Source: Flavobacterium macacae
Lineage (GTDB): Bacteria > Bacteroidota > Bacteroidia > Flavobacteriales > Flavobacteriaceae
Assembly (NCBI RefSeq): GCF_003865365.1
Contig: NZ_RQVR01000003.1
Coordinates: forward strand, 124,001 to 188,000
Reading direction: 5' to 3'
DNA length: 64,000 nt
Positions within the stretch are counted from its first letter, which is position 1, and every line of letters begins with the position of its first letter. The notes beneath the pieces are model-generated. The model was not told the DNA's origin and did not search any database. It was given only the letters and a program-made list of their open reading frames with translations. The translations under genes and the position numbers were made by a program. This document shows positions 26,861-34,521 of the stretch, one piece after another.

Positions 26861-29164
26861 TTAATTCGTAATTTTTTTATGGCTTTCTGGTTTCAATTCT
26901 TTTTTCATGGTTTCAATGGCTTTTCTTTCGCTTAATTTATACGGATATAAATGTGAAATTCCTGCTTCATATTGTTTCGGAATATCATCTGCCTCAAATT
27001 GCTCGTAGGCTTGAGCGTTTCTGACAAAATTGGGGTCTAATAGTAAAGGTCTTCCTAAAGCCACTAAATCGGCTCTTTTGTTTAAAATAATCGTGTTGAT
27101 TTGGTCAATATCTTGAATCGTTCCTGTAGTAATTGTCGGAATTTGGACTGTATTTTTTATGGCATCAGAAAACGGGGTCTGGTACATTCTTCCATAAGCT
27201 GGTTTTTGTTTGGCTACCGTGTAGCCTGTGGAAACATTGATGATGTCAGCTCCAGCTTCTTTAAATGCTTTGGCAATTTGCAACACATCTTCTTCAGAGA
27301 TTCCATTTTCAGCCCAATCAAAAGCAGAAATTCGGATAGAAATCGGTTTGTCTTGATGGAAGTTTTCTCTGACCGCTTTGAAAACTTCCAAAGGAAATTT
27401 CAATCGATTTTCAATGCTTCCACCAAATTCATCGGTTCTGCTATTTGTCAATGGCGATAGAAAAGAGGCTAATAAAAACCCGTGATTGGCTTGAATTTCG
27501 ATCATGTCAAAACCAGCTTCTTCGGCATTTTTGGTGGCTTGGATAAATTCTGAAATCACCAATTTCATATCTTCAGAATCCATTTCTTTTGGAACCGACA
27601 TTTTATCTTTGTAAGGAATTGCAGAAGCAGAAAGTAAATTCCAGGCATTTTCTAGCGGAAGATTATAACCTTCCCAAGGCAATTTTACACCACCGCGACG
27701 GCCAGAATGCCCTAATTGAATTGCAATTTTAGCTGTACTATTTTTATGTACAAAATCCACAACATTTTTCCATCTATCTATTTGGTCTTTAGACTTTATC
27801 ATGGCGCAACCTAAAGTAACTTTTCCAATATCAGAAACGGCAACAGATTCGGTAATAATCAAACCAATGCCACCGATGGCACGGCTTCCGTAATGCACTA
27901 AATGCCAATCAGAAATCAGTCCGTTTTCAGCGGAATATTGTTCCATCGGGGCCATCACAATTCTGTTTTCAAGATGCATTTTTCTTAAATCATATGAAGA
28001 AAAAGCAGGAGGCAATTTTGTGTTTTTATTATTTATAGCGTTATTAAATTCCGTCAAAACCGCATTTGTAAAAGAAGTATCTCTTATGGCTAAATTTTCA
28101 AAAGTTACTTTTTTAGAACGTGTCATTACGCCAAAAGCAAACGGCAGAAAATCGTGCTGTTTGTGGCGCTCCATATCTTCAAACCATTCTAAAGAAACCT
28201 TTGCTGCGTGCTGAATCATTTCGACTCTTTGCCTGCGTTTGTTGTCGTATTCTTGAAATGCTTTTGGAATATCATTTTGATTTTCAGCAATAGAATCGGC
28301 CAGCGCAATAGCGCATTCCATCGCTAATTTTGTTCCAGAACCAATGGAATAATGGGCAGTTGCTTTGGCATCACCCAAAAGTACAACGTTGTCTTTGTGC
28401 CAGTTTTCATTGGTAATTATCGGGAATTTTCGCCAATGGGAACGATTTGAAATTAATCCGTGGCCGTCTAATTCTTCCTTAAATATTTCTGAAAGCTTTT
28501 GAATTGTATCTTCTTCATTTTCGGTTGTAAAACCTGAATTTTTCCACGTTTTTTCTGTGGTTTCAAAAATCCAGGTGCTCATTCCTTCTTGGTATTGATA
28601 GGTGTGGGCAACAAAAATTCCGTGTGGCGTATTCCTGAAAAAATACGTAAAGGCGTCTAAGGGTTTTGTGGAACCCATCCAAACGAATTTGTTTTTTGTG
28701 TATTCAATTTTTGTTCCAAAATCGTCTTTAAATTGTTCGCGCAGTCCGCTGTTAATACCATCTCCGGCCACAATTACATCGGCATTTAAACTCGAAACAT
28801 CCTCAATATTGTACTCAAAATGCAGGTTTACACCTTCTTCTTTACAACGCTGTTGCAATAATTGAAGCAGTGTTTTTCGGGAACAGCCACAAAATCCGTT
28901 GCCTGTGATTCGTACTTTTTCGCCATCACGAGCTACATCTAAATCGTCCCAATAAGCGAAACGGCTTCGGATTAATTCATAAGATTTTGGATCTCTGGAT
29001 AAAAATTCGCTTAAAGTTTCATCCGAAAAAACTACTCCAAAACCAAAAGCGTCGTCGGCCTTATTACGTTCATACACATCAATTTGGCTTTCTGGCATTG
29101 CTTTTTTTGCCAATATTGAAAAGTATAAACCGCCGGGACCTCCACCAATTACTGCTATTTTCAT
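26861..29164 (-). CDS. Bifunctional aryl-CoA 5-hydroxylase / OYE-type reductase
   Basis: 767 residues in two parts. Residues 1 to about 385 form an FAD monooxygenase (MKIAVIGGGPGGLYFS, VIVAGDGINSGLR, VVLLGDAKATAHYSIGSGT). Residues from about 395 form an Old-Yellow-Enzyme flavin reductase (ENRIVMAPMEQYSAENG, IQLGHSGRRGG, FDMIEIQANHGFLLASFLSP, LVALGRPLL). This fusion is that of 2-aminobenzoyl-CoA monooxygenase/reductase and of proteins annotated salicylyl-CoA 5-hydroxylase. It should hydroxylate the ring para to the amino or hydroxyl substituent of the aryl-CoA. Whether the reductase half also dearomatises the ring is uncertain, because a ring-cleaving dioxygenase follows. Confidence 0.87.
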   Translation of the reverse strand: MKIAVIGGGPGGLYFSILAKKAMPESQIDVYERNKADDAFGFGVVFSDETLSEFLSRDPKSYELIRSRFAYWDDLDVARDGEKVRITGNGFCGCSRKTLLQLLQQRCKEEGVNLHFEYNIEDVSSLNADVIVAGDGINSGLREQFKDDFGTKIEYTKNKFVWMGSTKPLDAFTYFFRNTPHGIFVAHTYQYQEGMSTWIFETTEKTWKNSGFTTENEEDTIQKLSEIFKEELDGHGLISNRSHWRKFPIITNENWHKDNVVLLGDAKATAHYSIGSGTKLAMECAIALADSIAENQNDIPKAFQEYDNKRRQRVEMIQHAAKVSLEWFEDMERHKQHDFLPFAFGVMTRSKKVTFENLAIRDTSFTNAVLTEFNNAINNKNTKLPPAFSSYDLRKMHLENRIVMAPMEQYSAENGLISDWHLVHYGSRAIGGIGLIITESVAVSDIGKVTLGCAMIKSKDQIDRWKNVVDFVHKNSTAKIAIQLGHSGRRGGVKLPWEGYNLPLENAWNLLSASAIPYKDKMSVPKEMDSEDMKLVISEFIQATKNAEEAGFDMIEIQANHGFLLASFLSPLTNSRTDEFGGSIENRLKFPLEVFKAVRENFHQDKPISIRISAFDWAENGISEEDVLQIAKAFKEAGADIINVSTGYTVAKQKPAYGRMYQTPFSDAIKNTVQIPTITTGTIQDIDQINTIILNKRADLVALGRPLLLDPNFVRNAQAYEQFEADDIPKQYEAGISHLYPYKLSERKAIETMKKELKPESHKKITN

Positions 29165-29185
29165 TATATTTTGTATAGAAAATTT

Positions 29186-29791
29186 TTAAGTTCTTTTAAT
29201 GTCGAAAATTTCTCCAATTTTGGAATAACTGGCACCGGCCAATCTTGAAACTGGTTTGTAATTCTCTAAATTTATTTTGTAGTTTTCAAGCAATACTTCC
29301 TCCTTAAAATGAAACATTACAATTCTTCCAATTACAATTGTGTTGCCACCAAATTTGTGATTTTCAAGTGTGTAATGATGTACCAATTCACATTCAAATG
29401 AGATGGGACTTTCTTGAACTCTTGGCGGTTTTATTTTTACAGAAGCTACCGGAGTAAGGTTTGCCAGCTCAAATTCATTTACATCGTGCGGTACATTTTG
29501 TCCGGTGATATTCATTTGTTCTACAAATTCTTCAGTAACCATATTGACCACAAATTGCTTTGTATTCAAAACATTAGTAAGGGTATCTTTCTTATGATTG
29601 TTGGCTTGGGAAGTAGAAAACATCACGTGTGGCGGATCGTCGCCAACTACGTTAAAAAAGGAAAAAGGAGCCAGGTTCAGCAAACCTTTTTCGCTAATTG
29701 TAGAAATCCAGCCAATCGGCCGTGGAATTATCGCTCCGGTAAGCAATTTATAAATGGCTCTTTGGTCTAATTCGTCAGGATTGAATTCCAT
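29186..29791 (-). CDS. Flavin reductase family (FMN-binding split barrel) protein
   Basis: 201 residues. GAIIPRPIGWISTIS, NLAPFSFFNVVGDDPPHVMFS and FVVNMVTEEF are typical of the flavin-reductase-like split-barrel family. As first gene of the minus-strand cluster, 21 bases before the hydroxylase gene, it probably supplies reduced flavin or has an accessory redox role. Direct enzymatic function is not proven for this subgroup. Confidence 0.82.
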   Translation of the reverse strand: MEFNPDELDQRAIYKLLTGAIIPRPIGWISTISEKGLLNLAPFSFFNVVGDDPPHVMFSTSQANNHKKDTLTNVLNTKQFVVNMVTEEFVEQMNITGQNVPHDVNEFELANLTPVASVKIKPPRVQESPISFECELVHHYTLENHKFGGNTIVIGRIVMFHFKEEVLLENYKINLENYKPVSRLAGASYSKIGEIFDIKRT

Positions 29792-29810
29792 TTTTAATTT
29801 TGTGTTTGTG

Positions 29811-29818
29811 CAAATTAA
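29811..29818 (-). promoter_or_regulatory. Possible -7 box of the aromatic cluster
   Basis: TTAATTTG on the minus strand differs from TAnnTTTG at one position. It lies 20 bases before ATG 29791, with a TTG about 21 bases further upstream. Weak but well placed. Confidence 0.35.
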
Positions 29819-29958
29819 AGCAAATTTTCAGAATTATTTCAATACATAATAATTTTAAGAGGTAATTTTTAAGGATAGTTTAAAAATAGTAGAAATATAA
29901 TCTTTGGCTATGCATTAAAAGCAATTTCCGTAAATCTCTATTTTAGAATAGAAATGTT

Positions 29959-29966
29959 TAATTTTG
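29959..29966 (+). promoter_or_regulatory. -7 box of the alkB promoter
   Basis: TAATTTTG, a perfect TAnnTTTG match, 22 bases before ATG 29989. It diverges from the aromatic cluster promoter. Confidence 0.55.
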
Positions 29967-29988
29967 GTCAGCAACTAAATATTAAAAA

Positions 29989-30624
29989 ATGGATTTGTTC
30001 AGTAACGAAATGGGGCCAAGCCGAAATTTACTTCCCAAAGAAGGAATGGTGCATTATTATGGAACCATTTTTTCTCACGAAGAAGCAAATCACTATTACC
30101 ATACGCTTTTTTCAGAAATAGAATGGAAAAATGACGAGGCTATTATTTTTGGCAAACTAATTATCACCAAGCGAAAAGTAGCTTGGTATGGTGACCGTGA
30201 ATTTAAATATACCTATTCTAACCGAACTAAAAAGGCGCTTTTTTGGACTCCAGAATTGCTAGAATTGAAAAAAAAAGTGGAAGAAATTACAGGAGAAACC
30301 TATAATTCGTGTCTTTTAAACTTGTACCATTCGGGAGAAGAAGGAATGGCGTGGCACAGCGACGGAGAAAAAGATTTGAAGAAAAACGGTGCGATTGCTT
30401 CGTTAAGTTTTGGAGCAACTAGGAAATTTGCTTTCAAGCATAAAGAAACAAAAGAAGTCGTGACTATTATATTGGAACCGGGAAGTTTATTGGTGATGAA
30501 AGACGAAACGCAAACACACTGGCTGCATCGTTTGCCACCGACCAAGACAGTTCAAAATCCGAGGGTAAATTTGACTTTTCGAACGATTGAAATCGAGGAA
30601 GAAATTTGGATTCCGATTAAATAA
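29989..30624 (+). CDS. alkB: AlkB-like 2-oxoglutarate/Fe(II) dioxygenase
   Basis: 211 residues. The iron site is WHSDGEKDL (HxD) with the distal His in THWLHRLPP, and the 2-oxoglutarate arginine pair is in NPRVNLTFRTIE. NLYHSGEEGMAWHSD is characteristic of DNA-repair AlkB proteins, which oxidatively remove methyl lesions from DNA or RNA bases. Length and layout resemble the ALKBH2/3-like bacterial subgroup. Monocistronic with its own promoter. Confidence 0.9.
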   Translation: MDLFSNEMGPSRNLLPKEGMVHYYGTIFSHEEANHYYHTLFSEIEWKNDEAIIFGKLIITKRKVAWYGDREFKYTYSNRTKKALFWTPELLELKKKVEEITGETYNSCLLNLYHSGEEGMAWHSDGEKDLKKNGAIASLSFGATRKFAFKHKETKEVVTIILEPGSLLVMKDETQTHWLHRLPPTKTVQNPRVNLTFRTIEIEEEIWIPIK

Positions 30625-30663
30625 GAACATTTTATTACTAAATTGTAAGACTAAATACTTTTT

Positions 30664-31503
30664 ATGAAATACTTCTATCAAATAATTATTCTAGTATTGA
30701 TTGTCTCTTGTCAAAGTAAGCTAGATGATAAGCCAAAAAAAGAAAAACAACAAAATATAGCTCTTGAAATTTTAAATTTTAAAAGTGCAAGTATTTCAAT
30801 TTATCCATCATTTGATCAAAGCTTACACATAGAAATTGATTATGAAAAACGTGAGATTAAATTGAATAAATCGGCTGATGTTTTTGTTGCCGATTCGTTG
30901 AGTGTTAATTCATTTACGATTATAGATTCTAGTAGATACAAAAGAATTCAAAATTTTCTTCCAAAAGGTATTTCTGAAGTAAGAAAATTAAGCGATTTGC
31001 AATTCGAAAAAGTAGATGCCTTTCTTCATAAGTTTGGAAATTGTACTGATGAAGAATCTGAAATCGGACCAGACGGCACCACAATGTTTGTTTCTTTGAC
31101 TTCAAAAGATTTAAAAACCAATGAATGTAGGTATTGGTTGGGTGGTGGTGACCAAGAAATATTTGATTTATTTATACTTTTTGAAGAAATTTATGATGAA
31201 AATTCTACTTTGGTAGATGCAGTTGAAATGACATCAAGAAGTCTTTTTTACAGAGTTTTAAAAGTAAAGAGTAAAAATCCTCTCTATGTAAAATTGTTGC
31301 GTTCACCAAGAGAATGTTTTGAAATGTCTCAAATTATGGATTCTTTACCAAAAGCAAAAGAAATATTTGTTGATATGACAAATTATCGTGGTCAAGATTT
31401 AAGTTGTATTACAGTAGCACTTCGTAATAAATATAAGCACATCAGATGGATTGTCAATGAACCTTTTGATAAACATCAGGAAAATATAATTAATGGAAAA
31501 TAA
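30664..31503 (+). CDS. Putative lipoprotein of unknown function
   Basis: 279 residues. A short signal peptide ends in the lipobox VSC (Cys16), followed by a lysine-rich linker. The body is soluble, with no repeat, membrane helix or catalytic motif that I recognise. Base composition looks somewhat lower in G+C than the housekeeping genes around it. It lies between alkB and an esterase gene, 22 bases before the latter; co-transcription is possible. I cannot assign a function. Confidence 0.65.
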   Translation: MKYFYQIIILVLIVSCQSKLDDKPKKEKQQNIALEILNFKSASISIYPSFDQSLHIEIDYEKREIKLNKSADVFVADSLSVNSFTIIDSSRYKRIQNFLPKGISEVRKLSDLQFEKVDAFLHKFGNCTDEESEIGPDGTTMFVSLTSKDLKTNECRYWLGGGDQEIFDLFILFEEIYDENSTLVDAVEMTSRSLFYRVLKVKSKNPLYVKLLRSPRECFEMSQIMDSLPKAKEIFVDMTNYRGQDLSCITVALRNKYKHIRWIVNEPFDKHQENIINGK

Positions 31504-31525
31504 CTGAATTCGAGTTTATAACTAT

Positions 31526-32344
31526 ATGAAATTTATAATTACTATTTTTTTATTTTACAGTTTTATTACAGTAAAAGCACAAACAAGTCAAGACGCAAAA
31601 CCTTTTATCATTGGCGAAACAAGAATTTTAAAATCAACTATTCTCAATGAAGACCGAACTTTAAACATTTATCTTCCCGAAGGTTTTGACAAATCAAAAA
31701 GCTATCCGGTGATTTATCTTTTAGACGGTTCTGCCAATGAAGATTTTCTGCACATTGTGGGCTTGGTCCAATTTTATAAAATGCAATTCAATATGCCTGA
31801 TTTTTTGGTTGTAGGAATTGCGAATATAGATAGAAAGCGCGATTTTACGTTTCATACCGATTTAGACGACTTGAAAAAAGACTATCCGACCACGGGATAT
31901 TCGGGTAAATTCATGGAATTCATAGAAAAAGAATTGCAACCTTTTGTAAATAAAACCTACAAAACGACCGAAACAAAATACATCATCGGGCAATCTTTAG
32001 GCGGACTTCTGGCTTCAGAAATTTTATTAAAAAAACCATCTTTATTTACGCACTATTTAATTGTGAGTCCGAGTCTTTGGTGGGACAACGAAAGTCTTTT
32101 GAAAGAAGCTAAAAATCTTTTGGATAAACAAAAAGAGATGAATCCTTATGTTTACATTTCGGTTGGATTGCAGGAACATAAAACGATGGTAAAAGATGCT
32201 GAAGAATTTGCTGAAGTATTGAAAAAAGCAAAAAAATCCAAATTAAAAATCGATTATATGCCTTTAGAAAATGAAAACCACGCTACAATTTTACACCAAA
32301 GCATCAGCGAAGCGTTTAAAAAATTATTTCCTTTTAAAGCATAA
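31526..32344 (+). CDS. Secreted esterase-D/Fes-type alpha/beta hydrolase
   Basis: 272 residues. A signal peptide (MKFIITIFLFYSFITVKA-Q) precedes a putative-esterase fold like enterobactin esterase IroE or esterase D. The nucleophile is Ser157 in IGQSLGGLLASE, the oxyanion region is YPVIYLLDGS, and the likely catalytic His is in ENENHATI near the C-terminus. It would hydrolyse esters in the periplasm. The substrate is unknown and no siderophore genes are nearby. Confidence 0.82.
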   Translation: MKFIITIFLFYSFITVKAQTSQDAKPFIIGETRILKSTILNEDRTLNIYLPEGFDKSKSYPVIYLLDGSANEDFLHIVGLVQFYKMQFNMPDFLVVGIANIDRKRDFTFHTDLDDLKKDYPTTGYSGKFMEFIEKELQPFVNKTYKTTETKYIIGQSLGGLLASEILLKKPSLFTHYLIVSPSLWWDNESLLKEAKNLLDKQKEMNPYVYISVGLQEHKTMVKDAEEFAEVLKKAKKSKLKIDYMPLENENHATILHQSISEAFKKLFPFKA

Positions 32345-32408
32345 TTTGCAGAAGAAAGCCAAAGAGTTTTAATATAGAATCTTCCTTTCAAAACACAATT
32401 TAAATGTT

Positions 32409-32416
32409 GATATTTG
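32409..32416 (+). promoter_or_regulatory. Possible -7 box before the small membrane protein
   Basis: GATATTTG, one mismatch to TAnnTTTG, 30 bases before ATG 32446. It lies inside the longest open frame (from 32404) and argues for the downstream start. Confidence 0.35.
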
Positions 32417-32445
32417 CATTTGCTAAAAAAGGAAAATTAAAAACT

Positions 32446-32628
32446 ATGGGAATGAATAAAAATACCATTTTAGGATGGGCTACTTTTATAATGATCTTGA
32501 TGGGAATGTTGCTGATTGGTTTGGGCGCTTTCCGATATAATGATGTTGCCGGTTGGGGATTTGGCGCTGTAGGAATCGGATTCTTTGCTATTGCATGGGT
32601 TTTCAGTTCTTTAAAAGGGAGAGTTTGA
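32446..32628 (+). CDS. CAL67264-family small membrane protein
   Basis: 60 residues from ATG 32446 (58 from ATG 32452). Two transmembrane helices: GWATFIMILMGMLLIGLGAF and GWGFGAVGIGFFAIAWVFSSL. The pattern MNKNTILGWATF...WVFSSLKGRV matches a conserved flavobacterial family of unknown function. An in-frame ATG at 32404 exists, but a -7-like box lies after it. Upstream of ettA, with a 120-base AT-rich gap. Confidence 0.7.
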   Translation: MGMNKNTILGWATFIMILMGMLLIGLGAFRYNDVAGWGFGAVGIGFFAIAWVFSSLKGRV

Positions 32629-32748
32629 AATATTTATAAGTTATGAATTAGGAGTTATAAGTTTTTAGGATGTCTAAAATCCAAAAATCAAACTATCTAA
32701 AAGTCTAATAGTCCAAGAAATTTAAAAAATAATCTAAAAGTCTAAAAT

Positions 32749-34443
32749 ATGTCTGACGATAAGAAAGTAATTTTTTCAATGCAGAAATTGAGTAAAACCT
32801 ACTCAAGCAGTGATAAACAAGTATTAAAAAATATTTACCTGAGCTTTTTCTACGGAGCAAAAATTGGTATTTTGGGTCTTAACGGCTCTGGAAAGTCTTC
32901 CTTATTAAAAATCATCGCCGGTGTGGACAAAAACTACCAAGGTGATGTGGTTTTTGCGCCAGGATATACTGTTGGGTATTTAGAGCAAGAGCCTCAATTA
33001 GACGATACTAAAACAGTTATTGAAATCGTGCGTGAAGGAGTTGCTGAAACTATGGCCGTTTTAGAGGAATACAACCAAATTAATGACTTGTTCGGTCTGG
33101 AAGAAAACTATTCAGATCCGGATAAGATGGATAAGTTGATGGATCGCCAAGCCACTTTGCAAGATAAAATTGATGCTTTGGGCGCTTGGGAAATTGACAC
33201 CAAACTTGAAATTGCAATGGATGCTTTGCGCACGCCAGAACCAGATACGCCAATTAAAAACCTTTCAGGTGGAGAGCGTCGCCGTGTGGCTTTGTGCCGT
33301 CTTTTACTGCAACAGCCTGACGTTTTGCTTTTAGATGAGCCAACGAATCACTTGGATGCAGAATCTGTACTTTGGTTAGAGCAACATTTGGCGCAATATG
33401 CAGGAACCGTAATTGCGGTAACGCACGACCGTTATTTCCTTGATAATGTGGCAGGTTGGATTCTTGAATTAGACAGAGGAGAAGGTATTCCTTGGAAAGG
33501 AAATTATTCTTCTTGGCTAGACCAAAAATCAAGCAGAATGGCTTTGGAAGAAAAAGTAGCTTCAAAGAGAAGAAAAACGTTAGAACGTGAGTTGGACTGG
33601 GTTCGCCAAGGTGCAAAAGGACGCCAGACGAAACAAAAAGCGCGTCTTCAAAACTATGACAAGCTTTTAAATGAAGATCAAAAACAACTGGATGAAAATC
33701 TGGAAATCTATATCCCGAACGGACCGCGTTTAGGAACAAATGTGATTGAAGCAAAAGGTGTTGCCAAAGGTTATGGTGATAAATTGCTTTATGAAGATTT
33801 AAATTTCACGTTGCCTCAAGCCGGAATTGTGGGGATTATTGGACCCAATGGTGCTGGTAAAACCACTATTTTCAGAATGATTATGGGCGAAGAAACTCCA
33901 GATAAAGGAGAATTTTCTATCGGAGAAACGGTAAAAATCGCTTATGTAGACCAAGCGCACTCGAATATTGATCCGAATAAATCAATTTGGGAAAACTTCT
34001 GTGATGGGCAAGAATTGATAATGATGGGAGGAAAACAAGTGAATTCTAGGGCTTATTTGTCACGTTTCAACTTCGGCGGAAGCGACCAAAACAAAAAGGT
34101 GGCCACGCTTTCGGGTGGAGAAAGAAACCGTTTGCACTTGGCAATGACTTTAAAAGAAGAAGGAAACGTATTGCTTTTAGATGAGCCAACGAATGATTTG
34201 GACATCAACACGCTTCGGGCTTTAGAAGAAGGTCTTGAAAACTTTGCGGGATGTGCTGTTGTAATTTCTCACGACAGATGGTTTTTGGACAGAATTTGTA
34301 CGCATATCTTGGCTTTTGAAGGAAATTCAGAAGTTTATTTCTTTGAAGGAAGTTTCTCTGAATATGAAGAGAACAAGAAAAAACGCCTTGGCGGTGACTT
34401 GACTCCAAAGCGTATCAAGTACAAAAAATTAATAAGAAATTAA
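32749..34443 (+). CDS. ettA: ABC-F translation factor EttA
   Basis: 564 residues, no membrane segments. Two ABC modules: GLNGSGKSSLLK, LSGGERRRVAL and LLLDEPTNHLD in the first; GPNGAGKTTIF, LSGGERNRLHL and LLLDEPTNDLD in the second. The linker between them has the basic RELDWVRQGAKGRQTKQKAR stretch of the EttA P-site tRNA interaction motif. EttA binds the ribosomal E site and gates the first peptide bond according to the ATP/ADP ratio. Ends at a strong terminator. Confidence 0.93.
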   Translation: MSDDKKVIFSMQKLSKTYSSSDKQVLKNIYLSFFYGAKIGILGLNGSGKSSLLKIIAGVDKNYQGDVVFAPGYTVGYLEQEPQLDDTKTVIEIVREGVAETMAVLEEYNQINDLFGLEENYSDPDKMDKLMDRQATLQDKIDALGAWEIDTKLEIAMDALRTPEPDTPIKNLSGGERRRVALCRLLLQQPDVLLLDEPTNHLDAESVLWLEQHLAQYAGTVIAVTHDRYFLDNVAGWILELDRGEGIPWKGNYSSWLDQKSSRMALEEKVASKRRKTLERELDWVRQGAKGRQTKQKARLQNYDKLLNEDQKQLDENLEIYIPNGPRLGTNVIEAKGVAKGYGDKLLYEDLNFTLPQAGIVGIIGPNGAGKTTIFRMIMGEETPDKGEFSIGETVKIAYVDQAHSNIDPNKSIWENFCDGQELIMMGGKQVNSRAYLSRFNFGGSDQNKKVATLSGGERNRLHLAMTLKEEGNVLLLDEPTNDLDINTLRALEEGLENFAGCAVVISHDRWFLDRICTHILAFEGNSEVYFFEGSFSEYEENKKKRLGGDLTPKRIKYKKLIRN

Positions 34444-34450
34444 TTCGTAC

Positions 34451-34482
34451 AAAAAATCTCGGCTCAGTCCGAGATTTTTTTT
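34451..34482 (+). terminator. Terminator of ettA
   Basis: AAAAAATCTCGG and CCGAGATTTTTT pair around a six-base loop and run into T's, just after the stop codon. Confidence 0.9.
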
Positions 34483-34494
34483 TAATTTATGATG

Positions 34495-34502
34495 TATATT
34501 TG
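34495..34502 (+). promoter_or_regulatory. -7 box of the hybrid kinase promoter
   Basis: TATATTTG fits TAnnTTTG, 19 bases before ATG 34522 and just past the ettA terminator. Confidence 0.55.
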
Positions 34503-34521
34503 AATAAAATTTAATTATTCT

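Noticed and set aside
33254..33754. 166-codon minus-strand frame opposite ettA
   Set aside because: Antisense to conserved ABC-F sequence with no supporting signals.
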